From contig WOFQ01000127.1 in the NCBI GenBank assembly GCA_012184525.1, positions 1 to 35,846 on the forward strand: 35,846 nucleotides of DNA, written 5' to 3'. The notes beneath the pieces were generated by a model. That model was not told where the DNA came from. It was given only the letters and a program-made list of their open reading frames with translations, and did no database searches. This stretch comes from Xenoacremonium recifei. Taxonomy: Eukaryota; Ascomycota; Sordariomycetes; Hypocreales; Nectriaceae. Shown here one piece after another: positions 11,532 through 20,530 of the stretch (the stretch's first letter is position 1; every line of letters begins with the position of its first letter). The translations under genes and the position numbers were made by a program.

Positions 11532-14500
11532 TCAGTTGTCGAGTCGGCCTGTGGAAATTGCAAATCGTATCGTTGCGTGCACTGCTTGCATATTCGGTTG
11601 CCATTTTGCGTCGTCCGTCGGCGACTTTCCTCCGAGGTAGAACGAGGGGTTCGCTCTGTGCTTCTCGGTACACCGCAACAGCTCGGTGCGTTGTGCTATC
11701 CACTTGGTGCAGCGAAATAGAAAATGTTCAACTGTCTCTGCTGCCTGTCCACATTCGCATTGCTGCGATTGTACAGCTTCAATCCGAAAGAGATAACTAT
11801 TCAATCTGGCCATGCCTGTTCTGAGTTGTGCCAGCACACTGGCTTCTTTCCACGATAAGTTATCGTAAAGCTGTCGAGTATGCTTACCTGGCAAGGCAGC
11901 ATCGACTCGTTTGGAAAACTTCCCAACATTCTCGGGTAGGTGTTTGCTGGTTTGCTGACTCGACCGGGCTATTCTCAGAGTCGTTGATCGCATTCTAGGA
12001 AATTTGAGGGCTGGAACGGCCCCCTGTCGGGTTGCTTTTCGAGCCTCTCGTTTAGCAGATTGCAAGAGGTGTTGTTCAGCTTTAGTTGGAATCCATATGA
12101 TAGAGATTACATTACCCTTGCGCTTCAAAGCATCGATGGAGTCATAGATGCATCTAACATACTCTTGACCAGATTGCTGGCGAGGATTCCGGACCGTGAG
12201 TACAGCGGCTCTGTTGCTTGACAGCAGTGCCACGCTTCGATATTTCAAGTCAGGTATGTGTCTCAATGCATAGGCCATCGCAGCTAGCTCTCCGGAGAAG
12301 GCGTTCTGTTCTGTCCTCAAGCCTAGCTTGAAGGAAAACCGTTCGATCCTTGGACCTCCCTGCACTGACACGGGGACATCAATGACCCCGCCAACCCCAG
12401 CCACACCGTTCCGCACTGAGCTGCTCACCGCGACGCGTACAGCCCAACCCTGATCCACCTGAGTCTTTTCTAACTTGCCATCAGCTAAGATAGCTTGAAC
12501 CCGCTCTTCCCAAGGCGCTAATGTGAACGGATTAATTATTTCTAATTCCTCCATCGGGATCTCATTGAGTGCCACCGCTACCTCATAAAATGGTGAGCGA
12601 TGGTATCTTCTGAACTTTCGGATTCGGGATGTCGCGCTGCGAAGAGGGTTGGTTGTTGGCAGAGAGTGCAGGTCGGTCCACATCTTAATTGCCCTTCTCC
12701 AGAAGCGCTCATGCGCACTGGCGATGTGTGCCTCTGCTTCTGCTACGCTCAGCGCCACCGTCTGGAACGTCCCAACGACCGCTTGCGCTCCGAGTCTCTG
12801 AACTCGATTGATGGGGGTGACCCTCCTGTATTTGCATGCATGCATCCAGACGTTTGAAGCATAATCCACCACTGGTGCTACCATGGTTGTGAAAAGTTGT
12901 CTTTCGGTTAGTGGCGAAAGGCCCCTGAGCCTCTGTAGTTCCATGACGGCTACCAGGCCCTTGGACGCTGCCTGGGCGATATGTTCTTTGTATTTCAAGC
13001 CGGCGTCCATGACCACCCCTAGTACTTTGACTTGTGCCTTGGGTCGAACAAGCTGTCCCTTGATCGCAAACGGTTCTGTGTCGGACTTGTACGCTTTGCG
13101 GGTGAAGTGTATGATTGCCGTCTTTTCCGTCTCAAAGGTCGCACCACTTCTTCTTTCCCAGTCCAGCGCTTTCTCGATGATCTTTTCAATGCCCTGGCGG
13201 TTGCTCTCTGCAGTCGGGCCTGTCACCCACGCCGTGAAATCATCCACGAATGCTATCGCTCCCCCATAGCAATCGATACGCTGCTGTACGAGATCTGCAT
13301 TGAAGAATAGGAATAAGATCGGAGAGAGCGGGGAGCCTTGCGGCAACCCAGCTTGTGGCAGACTCCGCGCCTCGGATGTCTTTCCGTTGACCAGGATGGT
13401 TGCTGTACGATTCGAGCAAAAAGCCTCGATCCATCGAAGAAGATCCTCCGGGATCCCTCTTGCCCTCAGTCGCTGAATGAGCCTCGCTCGGCACACTCCA
13501 TTGTATGCCCCTTTGACGTCGAAACTGACTAGACTTAGGATTCGTCTGCCTCTCCAGGCGGCATAGATTTGCTCTTGGAGCAGCATCACAGCTTGCTCGG
13601 CAGACCGTTGTTTGCGGGCTCCAAAGTGGTTCGTTGGCAACAGCCCATGTGCCTCAACGGCATGCGAGATCCGCTCCGCAACAACCGCCTCCAGTATTTT
13701 TCCTAGCGTAGATAGAAGCGATATGGGCCTCCATGACTTCGCTATCGAATAATCATCCTTGTCAGGCTTCTTGAGAGGAACAATTTTGGCATGTCTCCAT
13801 TGATCTGGCAGGATCCCTTCCTCCAGCGATGCACGAAACAACGATAATACACGGTGCTTAACTGTGGGCCAAACTTGTTTCCAAACTATGGCCGGTAGTC
13901 CATCATGGCCGGGAGCCTTCCACGATTTTGCCTCGAAGAGTCGCCGCTCCACCTCCTCCAGCGTAATTTCTGGCATCGCGATGGCGGCTCCGCGCTGGGG
14001 CCTCTCCCCTTCTTCGTCAATACAACTCGGTAACGGTGGAAAGAAGGTGTTCAGTAGTTCATCAGCTTGTTCGGCATTGTTGGTTGTCCGCGTGCCATCG
14101 GCCCTTGCCAATTGGGGCACCTTGCCGAATGCCGTGTCATCCCCCGACTTAAGATACCTTGCCGCCTTCCAGATATTGTCGTTGTCGGCTAGAAAGTCGT
14201 TCCAGTGCTTCTTTTTCTGCTGTCTGATTGCGTCATGGTATTGCTTTGCCGCTCCTCTGGCTGTATCCTCCAGCTCCTCGCTCGTTCGTCCTGCTCGCCT
14301 TGATGCTCTGGCACGATTCCTCCAGTACGTATATATGCACCGGAGTTGCGTCAGATCTGAGGTCCACCAACGCTTTGCATGGTGAGACGGCCTAGCCCTG
14401 GGCGTCAGAGCATGAACGGCCTCAAGCACGGCTGCCATTAGCCTATCTGCCTTCTGCTGCACGGTGCCATCCGTCGGGATGTTCGCCAATGTAGCAGCGA

Positions 14501-15293
14501 TTTGAGCGTTGATTTCCTTCCATGGAGCGTTCTTGAAGAGGAGTCGGTTCTCCAACTGTGGTGTCGGGACCGAAGCGTCGAACTCCGTCTCGATAGCACA
14601 GTGGTCAGAGCCATGCTCTGTATCGTGTATTGCGCATTTGATAGTTGAGTTTGCCAGGTCTTCGGAAGCCAAGACCAAGTCAACTGTTGTTTCAAAGTCC
14701 CCGCCACTCCACGTCTTCGTTCCTCGAGGGAGCAAGCTAGTGAGACCGAAGTCGCTCATGAGATCAATGATCTGATCCGCCTCGCCTTGCCTCGTTAAAG
14801 AAACATCATCTCCACCCCAGAGCTGGTCGTGTCGGTTGAAATCCCCAGCAATCACCACATCGATAGGCCTTCCGACACGCCCTCTCGTGTCCGTAATTAC
14901 GTGACGCAGGGCGTTGCAAGTACCTTGCAGCGCCTCAGCGTCTCCTCCTGGTACATAAACCGACGCCACCAAGACAAGTCGCTGAGTGAGGTGAACAACG
15001 GCTGCCGTCATGTCTGGCGTCTCCAAAGGAATCTGCTCCGCATCTACACACTTATTCACCCACAACATACTCCTGATCGGCCATCTCCCCTGTCTCCAAA
15101 CCGAAGGAACCATTTTAGTCCATCTATCATGACACATCGGAACTGTGAGAAGTTTGCCGTCCCTCTGATGAGCTTGTGGCTCCTGGATCGCTATGACTGC
15201 ATAATCTTGAAGCTGCTTATCGTTCATTAGGCTCTCGTGTACCGTGTCCTGCTTTCTCACATTCAGTTGTATCACCCGAAACGACCTACTCAT
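11532..15293 (-). CDS. LINE ORF2: endonuclease-reverse transcriptase-RNase H-like
   Basis: The replicase of the LINE nicks target DNA and copies its RNA into the nick. The AP-type endonuclease comes first (IQLNVRK, AIQEPQ, AGDFNRHDQLWGG, GSDHCAI), so all usual catalytic positions are present. RT follows with RPISLLSTLGK, SFDVKGAYNGV, LPQGSPLSPILF and FVDD (more often FADD). An RNase H-like region keeps a Glu (SGELAAMAYAL) but shows SSNRAA where SDNxAA is usual and lacks the WxPxHxGxxGNE motif. A CxC-H-C knuckle near the end reads CECGQAAETVEHFLFRC. The frame is open to 15359, but ATG 15293 (MSRSFRVIQLN) is chosen because it overlaps the ORF1 stop by 8 bases; that gives 1253 residues. No stop or frameshift is seen. 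Confidence 0.88.
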   Translation of the reverse strand: MSRSFRVIQLNVRKQDTVHESLMNDKQLQDYAVIAIQEPQAHQRDGKLLTVPMCHDRWTKMVPSVWRQGRWPIRSMLWVNKCVDAEQIPLETPDMTAAVVHLTQRLVLVASVYVPGGDAEALQGTCNALRHVITDTRGRVGRPIDVVIAGDFNRHDQLWGGDDVSLTRQGEADQIIDLMSDFGLTSLLPRGTKTWSGGDFETTVDLVLASEDLANSTIKCAIHDTEHGSDHCAIETEFDASVPTPQLENRLLFKNAPWKEINAQIAATLANIPTDGTVQQKADRLMAAVLEAVHALTPRARPSHHAKRWWTSDLTQLRCIYTYWRNRARASRRAGRTSEELEDTARGAAKQYHDAIRQQKKKHWNDFLADNDNIWKAARYLKSGDDTAFGKVPQLARADGTRTTNNAEQADELLNTFFPPLPSCIDEEGERPQRGAAIAMPEITLEEVERRLFEAKSWKAPGHDGLPAIVWKQVWPTVKHRVLSLFRASLEEGILPDQWRHAKIVPLKKPDKDDYSIAKSWRPISLLSTLGKILEAVVAERISHAVEAHGLLPTNHFGARKQRSAEQAVMLLQEQIYAAWRGRRILSLVSFDVKGAYNGVCRARLIQRLRARGIPEDLLRWIEAFCSNRTATILVNGKTSEARSLPQAGLPQGSPLSPILFLFFNADLVQQRIDCYGGAIAFVDDFTAWVTGPTAESNRQGIEKIIEKALDWERRSGATFETEKTAIIHFTRKAYKSDTEPFAIKGQLVRPKAQVKVLGVVMDAGLKYKEHIAQAASKGLVAVMELQRLRGLSPLTERQLFTTMVAPVVDYASNVWMHACKYRRVTPINRVQRLGAQAVVGTFQTVALSVAEAEAHIASAHERFWRRAIKMWTDLHSLPTTNPLRSATSRIRKFRRYHRSPFYEVAVALNEIPMEELEIINPFTLAPWEERVQAILADGKLEKTQVDQGWAVRVAVSSSVRNGVAGVGGVIDVPVSVQGGPRIERFSFKLGLRTEQNAFSGELAAMAYALRHIPDLKYRSVALLSSNRAAVLTVRNPRQQSGQEYVRCIYDSIDALKRKGNVISIIWIPTKAEQHLLQSAKREARKATRQGAVPALKFPRMRSTTLRIARSSQQTSKHLPENVGKFSKRVDAALPGKHTRQLYDNLSWKEASVLAQLRTGMARLNSYLFRIEAVQSQQCECGQAAETVEHFLFRCTKWIAQRTELLRCTEKHRANPSFYLGGKSPTDDAKWQPNMQAVHATIRFAISTGRLDN

Positions 15294-16569
15294 GTCGCCT
15301 AGGGTGGCGTTTCGGACAAGTCTTGCTGAAAGCCTCATGCGGACCGCCGCAGAGTGCACACTTAGCTATCTGTGCCTGGCAGTCGCTGTGGTGATGTCCT
15401 TCGGCGGCGCACCTGGCGCATACCCGATTTTCGTTGCACGAGAATGCCTTATGACCAAGTTGCTGGCAGTTGTAACATTGTTCAGGGCCGATCATTCGTT
15501 CGAATACACTAGTGCAAGCCGATTCACCGGCCACGAGAAAGTAACCGTCCTGTAAGAGTCTCCTGGCATCGCTCGCTTTAGTAAGGTGCACCACCATAGA
15601 TCCATATGCCTTAGGATTAGTCTTCCGACTCAGCCAGGCCACCTTGGCAATCTGGACTTCATTGTCTTGGCCCAGGACTTCCATTGCCCCAGGAAGGGCT
15701 TCAAATTGTTGGTCAAACACGGCTGTGCGGTTCACATTGTCAACTTTGACAGGGTACAGTTGGTCTCGCAGGACCCTGGCTCCGGGCGCCTTGTTGGCTT
15801 CCAGGATGGACTTGATCTTTTGCATTTCTTCTTCATTCCTACTGATCACCCTCATGCGGTCGGCGTTCCGTCCGTCCCTGGTCACCGCGACGCATCGCCA
15901 GTTAGGTTGGTCACTTGACTTCCTCATTTCCTGCTCGACGGTCTTGCGAAGCATTGCCGGCGTGGCGTCGCCCGCATGTTCCTCGGGCACTCTGGATGTG
16001 TCCACGGTGCAGAAAACAGGTTCCGGGGTTGCCGGCTGGGTAATGGACGGAGACTGAGTAGACATACTAGAAGGTGTCAGTCTAGCTGCATCTGCGTACG
16101 TCCTACCCGGAGACGGTGCTGCTCGAGCCGTGTTCAGTGCGCTCAGTTGTGATCGCGTCTGCTCCAGCTCACCACAGACTTGGGCCAACTGTTCTCGAAC
16201 TTGCGACAATTCTTCTGCCATCTGGGCCGTAGCCGTAGCGACTTCTTCAGCCATGCGATCGCGAAGCTTGGCAAACTCAAGCTGAAAGCCTGCCTGCATT
16301 GTTTCCATTTTCTTGTTGAAGTCTTGCTGAAGCAGTTGCTGCAGGGCTTGAATCGCGTCGGCCATGCCGCCAGCTGCCTTGGCGCTGCCAGCGGTTTTCC
16401 TTCCCGGTCGGGTATGCTCCAGAGCCCCTTCACTGCTTTCGCCCTCCTCCTGCCAGTCCATCTCGCCATTCCGCTGTCGCAACTCCATCGACCTCGTCGT
16501 TCTGACCCTCTTACGCAGGTGACGGCGATACCCCGCACCTGCAGCATCCGACTCGCGCCCCATCACCAT
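15286..16569 (-). CDS. LINE ORF1: nucleic-acid-binding Gag-like protein
   Basis: A 427-residue protein that in this class packages the element RNA. The N-terminus is basic (YRRHLRKRVR). A Gln/Glu-rich coiled coil runs from about residue 75 to 145, then a Ser/Pro/Thr linker, a folded middle, and three zinc knuckles at the C-terminus: CYNCQQLGHKAFSC, CARCAAEGHHHSDC and CALCGGPHEAFSKTC. It lies directly upstream of ORF2 on the same strand; its TAG stop (15288-15286) overlaps the ORF2 ATG in the string ATGAGTAG, which suggests ORF2 is made by termination-reinitiation. The start ATG 16569 is followed at once by a second ATG two codons on. The frame is intact. Confidence 0.88.
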   Translation of the reverse strand: MVMGRESDAAGAGYRRHLRKRVRTTRSMELRQRNGEMDWQEEGESSEGALEHTRPGRKTAGSAKAAGGMADAIQALQQLLQQDFNKKMETMQAGFQLEFAKLRDRMAEEVATATAQMAEELSQVREQLAQVCGELEQTRSQLSALNTARAAPSPGRTYADAARLTPSSMSTQSPSITQPATPEPVFCTVDTSRVPEEHAGDATPAMLRKTVEQEMRKSSDQPNWRCVAVTRDGRNADRMRVISRNEEEMQKIKSILEANKAPGARVLRDQLYPVKVDNVNRTAVFDQQFEALPGAMEVLGQDNEVQIAKVAWLSRKTNPKAYGSMVVHLTKASDARRLLQDGYFLVAGESACTSVFERMIGPEQCYNCQQLGHKAFSCNENRVCARCAAEGHHHSDCQAQIAKCALCGGPHEAFSKTCPKRHPRRHE

Positions 16570-17086
16570 GACGACGTCTGAAGTGGGGTTCGCAATACCA
16601 GACGTCCAACAACGACCTGAATCCCCGTCAAACGGTCAACAGGCTCTCCAAAAGTTGTAGTATAGATAAATTGAGATTGTCTGACTGTACAATACAAAAG
16701 TACAGTTCAGTTTTCCCCGTCAGTTCTGGGCATAATTAACTTCCTATTCTAGGACAAAGCTTGAAATTTTTGGCGCGACCCGCACGGTACATTTACTCGT
16801 TTCTTACACATTGTACTTCACGCTCGGTCTGGGATGCGCTGCTTAGTAATACCTGGTCATATGACCTGCTGCGGTAGTGGTGTATTTTTTATAAATGCTC
16901 CCTCGGATAGCACATTGAAGACACCAATCTCATTCCTGTTAATATAAAAAGAGCTAAGCGTAGTCAATCGGACCTTTTCTAATAGTTTAAATGCAAGGTA
17001 ATCAGTTCAATAGCTGTAGACCTTCACATACGAATAATTCTCCAGTAGTTTATTCCTCGTCATGGATCTCATAAGTTATACATACC
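16570..17086. other. LINE 5' side, left inverted repeat and NLR 3' flank
   Basis: 16570-about 16690 is probably LINE 5' UTR. 16698-16720 is unassigned. 16721-16745 is the left inverted repeat (listed separately). 16746-17086 is AT-rich, non-coding, and holds the 3' flank and presumed poly(A) region of the minus-strand NLR. Confidence 0.5.
16721..16745 (+). repeat. Left terminal inverted repeat of the NLR cassette
   Basis: Starts CAGTTCTGGG. It matches the reverse complement of 20095-20119 at 24 of 25 bases, the single mismatch being at base 6. Confidence 0.7.
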
Positions 17087-19491
17087 CTACACACTATCCT
17101 GTTCCCATTTCCTAAGCGTCTCTGAAGAGGTTATAGTATTTGGATGCCCTGAGCCAAGATTTCGCCGGAGATAAGAAACACATTTGCGCATCAAAGCTAG
17201 TGCCTCATCTGAACATCCTAACCCTTGGAGAGTGAGCGATAGGTTATTCATACTGGTCAGCGTGTCAGGATACTCGTCTCCCAGCACCCTCTTTCTTGTC
17301 TCCATCACTTGCACCTCCAGCCGCTCAGCCTCTGGCCATCGTCCCTGGTTCCGGTATGTCGATGCCAGGTTAGCCATACTGGTCAGCGTGTCAGGATGCT
17401 CGTCTCCCAGCACCCTCTTTCTCGTCTCCATCACCTGCACATCCAGCCGCTCGGCCTCTGGCCATTGTCCCTGGTTCCGGTATGTCGATGCCAGGTTGGC
17501 CATACTGGTCAGCGTAGAGGGGTGCTCGTCCCCGAGTATCTTGCGTCTTGCTTGAACTGCGTTTTTAGCACTACATTCCGCCGCAGTGTAATTTCCTTGC
17601 ATCAGCATATACCACGATATACTAGTCAATAGCTGACTCCAATTGAGAATTCCAGCCTCGTCTGCCGGTCTTTGATTCAAGAGAGCCTGCACATGAGGCA
17701 TCAAGATCTGGCAGGTGTGCCACGTCTCGAAAGTCCCATTGGGAAAATGCTTTGCACTCAGACACAAGAATAGATCTTGGAACCGCTTCAAGTCACCAGA
17801 TTGTGTAAGCCAAGTTCGCGTGCAGAACTGAACAAGTGAATGCATGTTAAAAAAACCACGCGTTTGGGGTATGTTAACCAGTGAATATGCTCTGAGGGTA
17901 TCCAAGTCATTCTCAAAATTCTCATCGATATTGCCACTGCTCGTTTCGCATTCGCCTACTGAGCCCTGATAATCGGACAGCATGAATTCTGGAATTCCTT
18001 GAGCGTGGAAAAGGCTCATGAGAGCGAGTAGCTCAGCCGCCGATAGCCTTTCTTGGCGAATTTGTTCAAAAGTGATCTGCCAAGTCACTACGACGGAATT
18101 TGACACGCCCTCGTGCCGCCGAAGATCACCAGCGTCACTATTCAGAAGGCTGGTCCTGTGTCTTTCACTTCGCTGAAAATCGGCCAGATATGACTTGACG
18201 GATACGCGGGGGGCGCGTCGATTGATGAATGCTGCTGCCTGGTTCACTGCAAGCGGAATAAAATCGAGAGTGCAGACTAGAATCTTTGCAATATCTTCAT
18301 CAAAGCCTTCCTTTAGCTTGTTCCGAAGAATCTGCAAGGCTTCGGAGCTGTCCATCGTGTGGATCCTTTGGATCGATTTATGACTGCCCGTCAATTTTTC
18401 GGCAGCATTTAAGTTGCGTGATGTAATCAGAATCTTGCCTCTGTCTGTCTTTGGCAGGAAAGATGCCAAGGGCTCCTGCTCAGGACCATTACCTGGCTGT
18501 GTGGAGAAAAACACATCCTGGTCATCGGCGTTATCCAAGATCATTAGCCATGATGCCACATCGTCTTTCTGGAGCCAGTCGCGGACGAGCTTGAGAATGT
18601 TGATATGAGGGTCATTACGGGATGGTAACATAAGCATGTCTGCAATCGATCGATACGATTCTTCGAACCTCGCTTTTGTGCTTCCATGAACCCAGAAGAC
18701 GCTGGTACCGGGCGAGGCATTATGTGTCTTGTGCGCAAATTCGATGGCAATTTGGGATTTTCTGAGACTTTGTTAGCCTTCGAGCATGACTTGGATAGGC
18801 CAGAATGTTATACCCGAAGCCACCTAGTCCAACAAGAGCCATCCGACTCGCTGGGCCTGCGTATTGTTGTTCGATCCATATCTGGAATCCGGGCCGTTCG
18901 ACGAAATCGTGGTCGCGGGGGAAGGGCATGATGAAGTGAGGCTTGCGAGCCACTGACACATCGACAGACGTCTGCACTGCTAGTTTCTCGATGCCATTGT
19001 TGATGCGAAGGAGAGTTCTAGACAAGAGTGAGCTGCTGCTGTGGTGTGCATCAACGAGGCGTGACCTACGTCTGGTCGATCTGCAAGCTAGTTGCAATGG
19101 TATCTCGATAGTTTGCAAGGGAAGCAACGATTGTCTCAACGTCGCCCTTCTTGAATGGCCACCTGAGGGCGTGAAGACCAACCCGCTGCATTGCCTGGCG
19201 TGCTGTACTAGGTTCAAGCTTGTCATGCACCTCGTCTAGCTCGTGTCCACATTTCTCGAGGGCGTCGTTGAGTTTGCGAGACGTGGATAGCGATCGTCCG
19301 TCTGGGGTTTCATTGAGTAGGTGTGTTGCATCCTGTAGCACGGTTTGAAGGCACTCCACTTGCTTCTGGAGACGCGCGATTTCGGCTCGGGCTTTTGCGA
19401 CGGCGGTTAGGTAGTTCGAACAGAGGGCTATCACCTTGGCAGCTATGTCAATGACAGCGCCGACATTTGCAATGCCACCGATGACTTCCAT
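17087..19491 (-). CDS. HeLo-like-N / NB-ARC / TPR NLR receptor
   Basis: A STAND receptor of 766 residues in three exons: 19491-19070, 19017-18814 and 18761-17087, joined over two 52-bp introns (GTAGGT...CTAG; GTATAA...CTCAG with CTAAC branch). Phases fit exactly. Residues 1-140 form the helical N-terminal domain of fungal STAND proteins (MEVIGGIANVGAVIDIAAKV), probably the effector. NB-ARC follows: Walker A GLGGFGKSQIA (about 204-214, split by intron 2), Walker B LMILDNADD (281-289), GKILITSRN, and FIPLAV. The C-terminus carries 42-residue TPRs (LGDEHPxTLTSMANLASTY...), two of them nearly identical, as sensor. No stop or RIP-like damage is seen. It is the only gene between the inverted repeats at 16721 and 20095. 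Such receptors are thought to oligomerise on ligand and trigger cell death; its ligand is unknown. Confidence 0.9.
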
Positions 19492-20094
19492 GATAACTCG
19501 TGGTTGATTTAATGCTGGATCTTTCTAGCTGACGCCGCTGCATGAGGCATCCAGCGTTGGCCACGGTGGCAGCCGCCGGGTGACAGCGAGGCTGTGCCAG
19601 GCTGCATGATGGGCAGCACGTGATCGTATCGATGCAGCAGAATGGAATTCTGACAAACATAACAGACCTGGCAGCTGTGAAGAAGGTATCCAAGATATTA
19701 AAGGTCAGTCTGCGACGGCAATCCCAAAGACAAAATTGGGCATTGCAAGAGATTGATGAAGCTTGTCGGGAGGAATTGCGTCGGTCACGTGGTATGGGAG
19801 GACACCCAGTCTTCCATGGGATTCCATGAGTTTCTGCTTTCACAGTCACGTGAGTGACGCAAATCACCTAGTCAAAGTACCGATAGGAATAACCCGCACT
19901 GTAGCTTGTGGAGCCCTACCAGGCAGCAGGCGCCAGTACACCCAGATACTTAAGTCTACCCCTTCATCTGTGCCATTAATGGCTTTACACGCGTTCCTGT
20001 GATCCATTTTTAGATCAAACTGGACTAAGTCAGGTAGCTCGCTGTACCTCAAGGTACCTGAGCGCTCTTCCAGAAAGAGACTTAGTGCGGAAAG
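19492..20094 (-). promoter_or_regulatory. NLR upstream region with two E-box-like sites
   Basis: About 600 bp with no credible gene lie between the NLR start and the right inverted repeat. CACGTG occurs at 19786-19791, and TCACGTGA, the classic bHLH (Cbf1-type) core, at 19846-19853. This region would hold the NLR promoter inside the cassette. Regulatory function is inferred from the motifs only. Confidence 0.35.
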
Positions 20095-20119
20095 AGGAAG
20101 TTAATTATGCCCATAACTG
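20095..20119 (-). repeat. Right terminal inverted repeat of the NLR cassette
   Basis: On the minus strand it starts CAGTTATGGG and runs inward. It provides the last codons (QLWA-stop) of the truncated haemolysin-III frame. Confidence 0.7.
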
Positions 20120-20530
20120 TAGGCCGAGGTAAACAGTAGAAGCTAATAGGAAGAAAGTGAAGATGAAGTAATCGGTGCTGGTGATATGAGAGTATCTGCC
20201 TGAAAGATATTTCAAGATGAACCACTCGCCGAGCAGAAAGACGATTGCTGGTATTAGGTGAGAAAATATATTGACCGACTCGTTGTGAATGTATGACCAG
20301 CTGCGGAATGAAACCCAAGCCGAACCCGAGATCGGGCGATACCCGTGACGAATGAATTTGTTATCCTGATGCCATTCCGGTAGCTCATCAAACGAAAGAA
20401 GCATTTCGCATGCCTTGCCGGCGCTGGTATTGGTTCCCGAAAGACATGCGCTGAAGAATTCATTTCCTCGCTCTCCTGGCGCCACTGGCTGCTGCAGGGA
20501 CGATAGCCGAACACGGGGAGCTGTTTCCAT
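20105..20530 (-). pseudogene. Haemolysin-III/PAQR (adiponectin-receptor-like) gene, 3'-truncated
   Basis: The 141-codon frame holds the N-terminal part of a PAQR/HlyIII membrane protein: LLSFDELPEWHQDNKFIRHGYRP, then SWSYIHNESVNIFSHLIPA, a first membrane helix (IVFLLGEWFIL) and a second (YFIFTFFLLASTVYLGL). Family members run to about 300 residues with seven helices and conserved His residues late in the protein; here five helices are missing. Homology ends at STVYLGL, and the next base is the first base of the inverted repeat. No rest of the gene is found downstream or on the far side of the cassette. Full-length relatives act as membrane sterol/zinc-linked receptors or hydrolases; this remnant should be inactive. 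Confidence 0.75.

Larger units (their letters stand above)
11096..16690 (-). mobile_element. Tad1-like non-LTR retrotransposon (LINE), apparently full length
   Basis: A two-ORF LINE on the minus strand: ORF1 with CCHC knuckles, ORF2 with endonuclease, RT and RNase H-like domains. The 3' end is marked by four ATACA units (ATTGT-type on the element strand) at 11096-11115. A palindromic stem at 11135-11150 and a 3' UTR reach to 11531. The 5' end lies beyond ORF1 and is placed at about 16690 only because TACAATACAA recurs at 16688-16697, resembling the 3' target side; a simple-repeat tail makes the duplication uncertain. It sits in recombinase-family copy B. Both ORFs are free of stops, unlike everything it landed in, so it is younger than the RIP-like decay. 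Confidence 0.85.
16721..20119. mobile_element. Candidate TIR-bounded cassette carrying an NLR gene
   Basis: Two 25-bp sequences agreeing at 24 of 25 positions face each other at 16721-16745 and 20095-20119; both begin CAGTTNTGGGCATAATTAAC when read inward. Only one gene lies between them, the NB-ARC/TPR receptor at 17087-19491. The right repeat starts exactly where the coding homology of the haemolysin-III gene stops, as expected for an insertion. TA follows the right repeat, but GT precedes the left one, so no clean target duplication is visible; the LINE next door may have altered that side. No transposase is encoded, so movement would need one in trans. Two separate solo insertions are the main alternative. 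Confidence 0.5.

Noticed and set aside
16681..16700. Clear LINE target-site duplication
   Set aside because: TACAATACAA resembles the 3' tail repeat itself, so the match cannot be separated from the simple repeat.
16600..16720. Remaining part of the haemolysin-III gene left of the cassette
   Set aside because: The minus-strand translation left of the left repeat shows no PAQR helices or His motifs.
19448..19867. Minus-strand frame of 139 codons upstream of the NLR
   Set aside because: It overlaps the NLR start in another frame, is Cys/Arg-rich without any motif, and has no sensible splice link.
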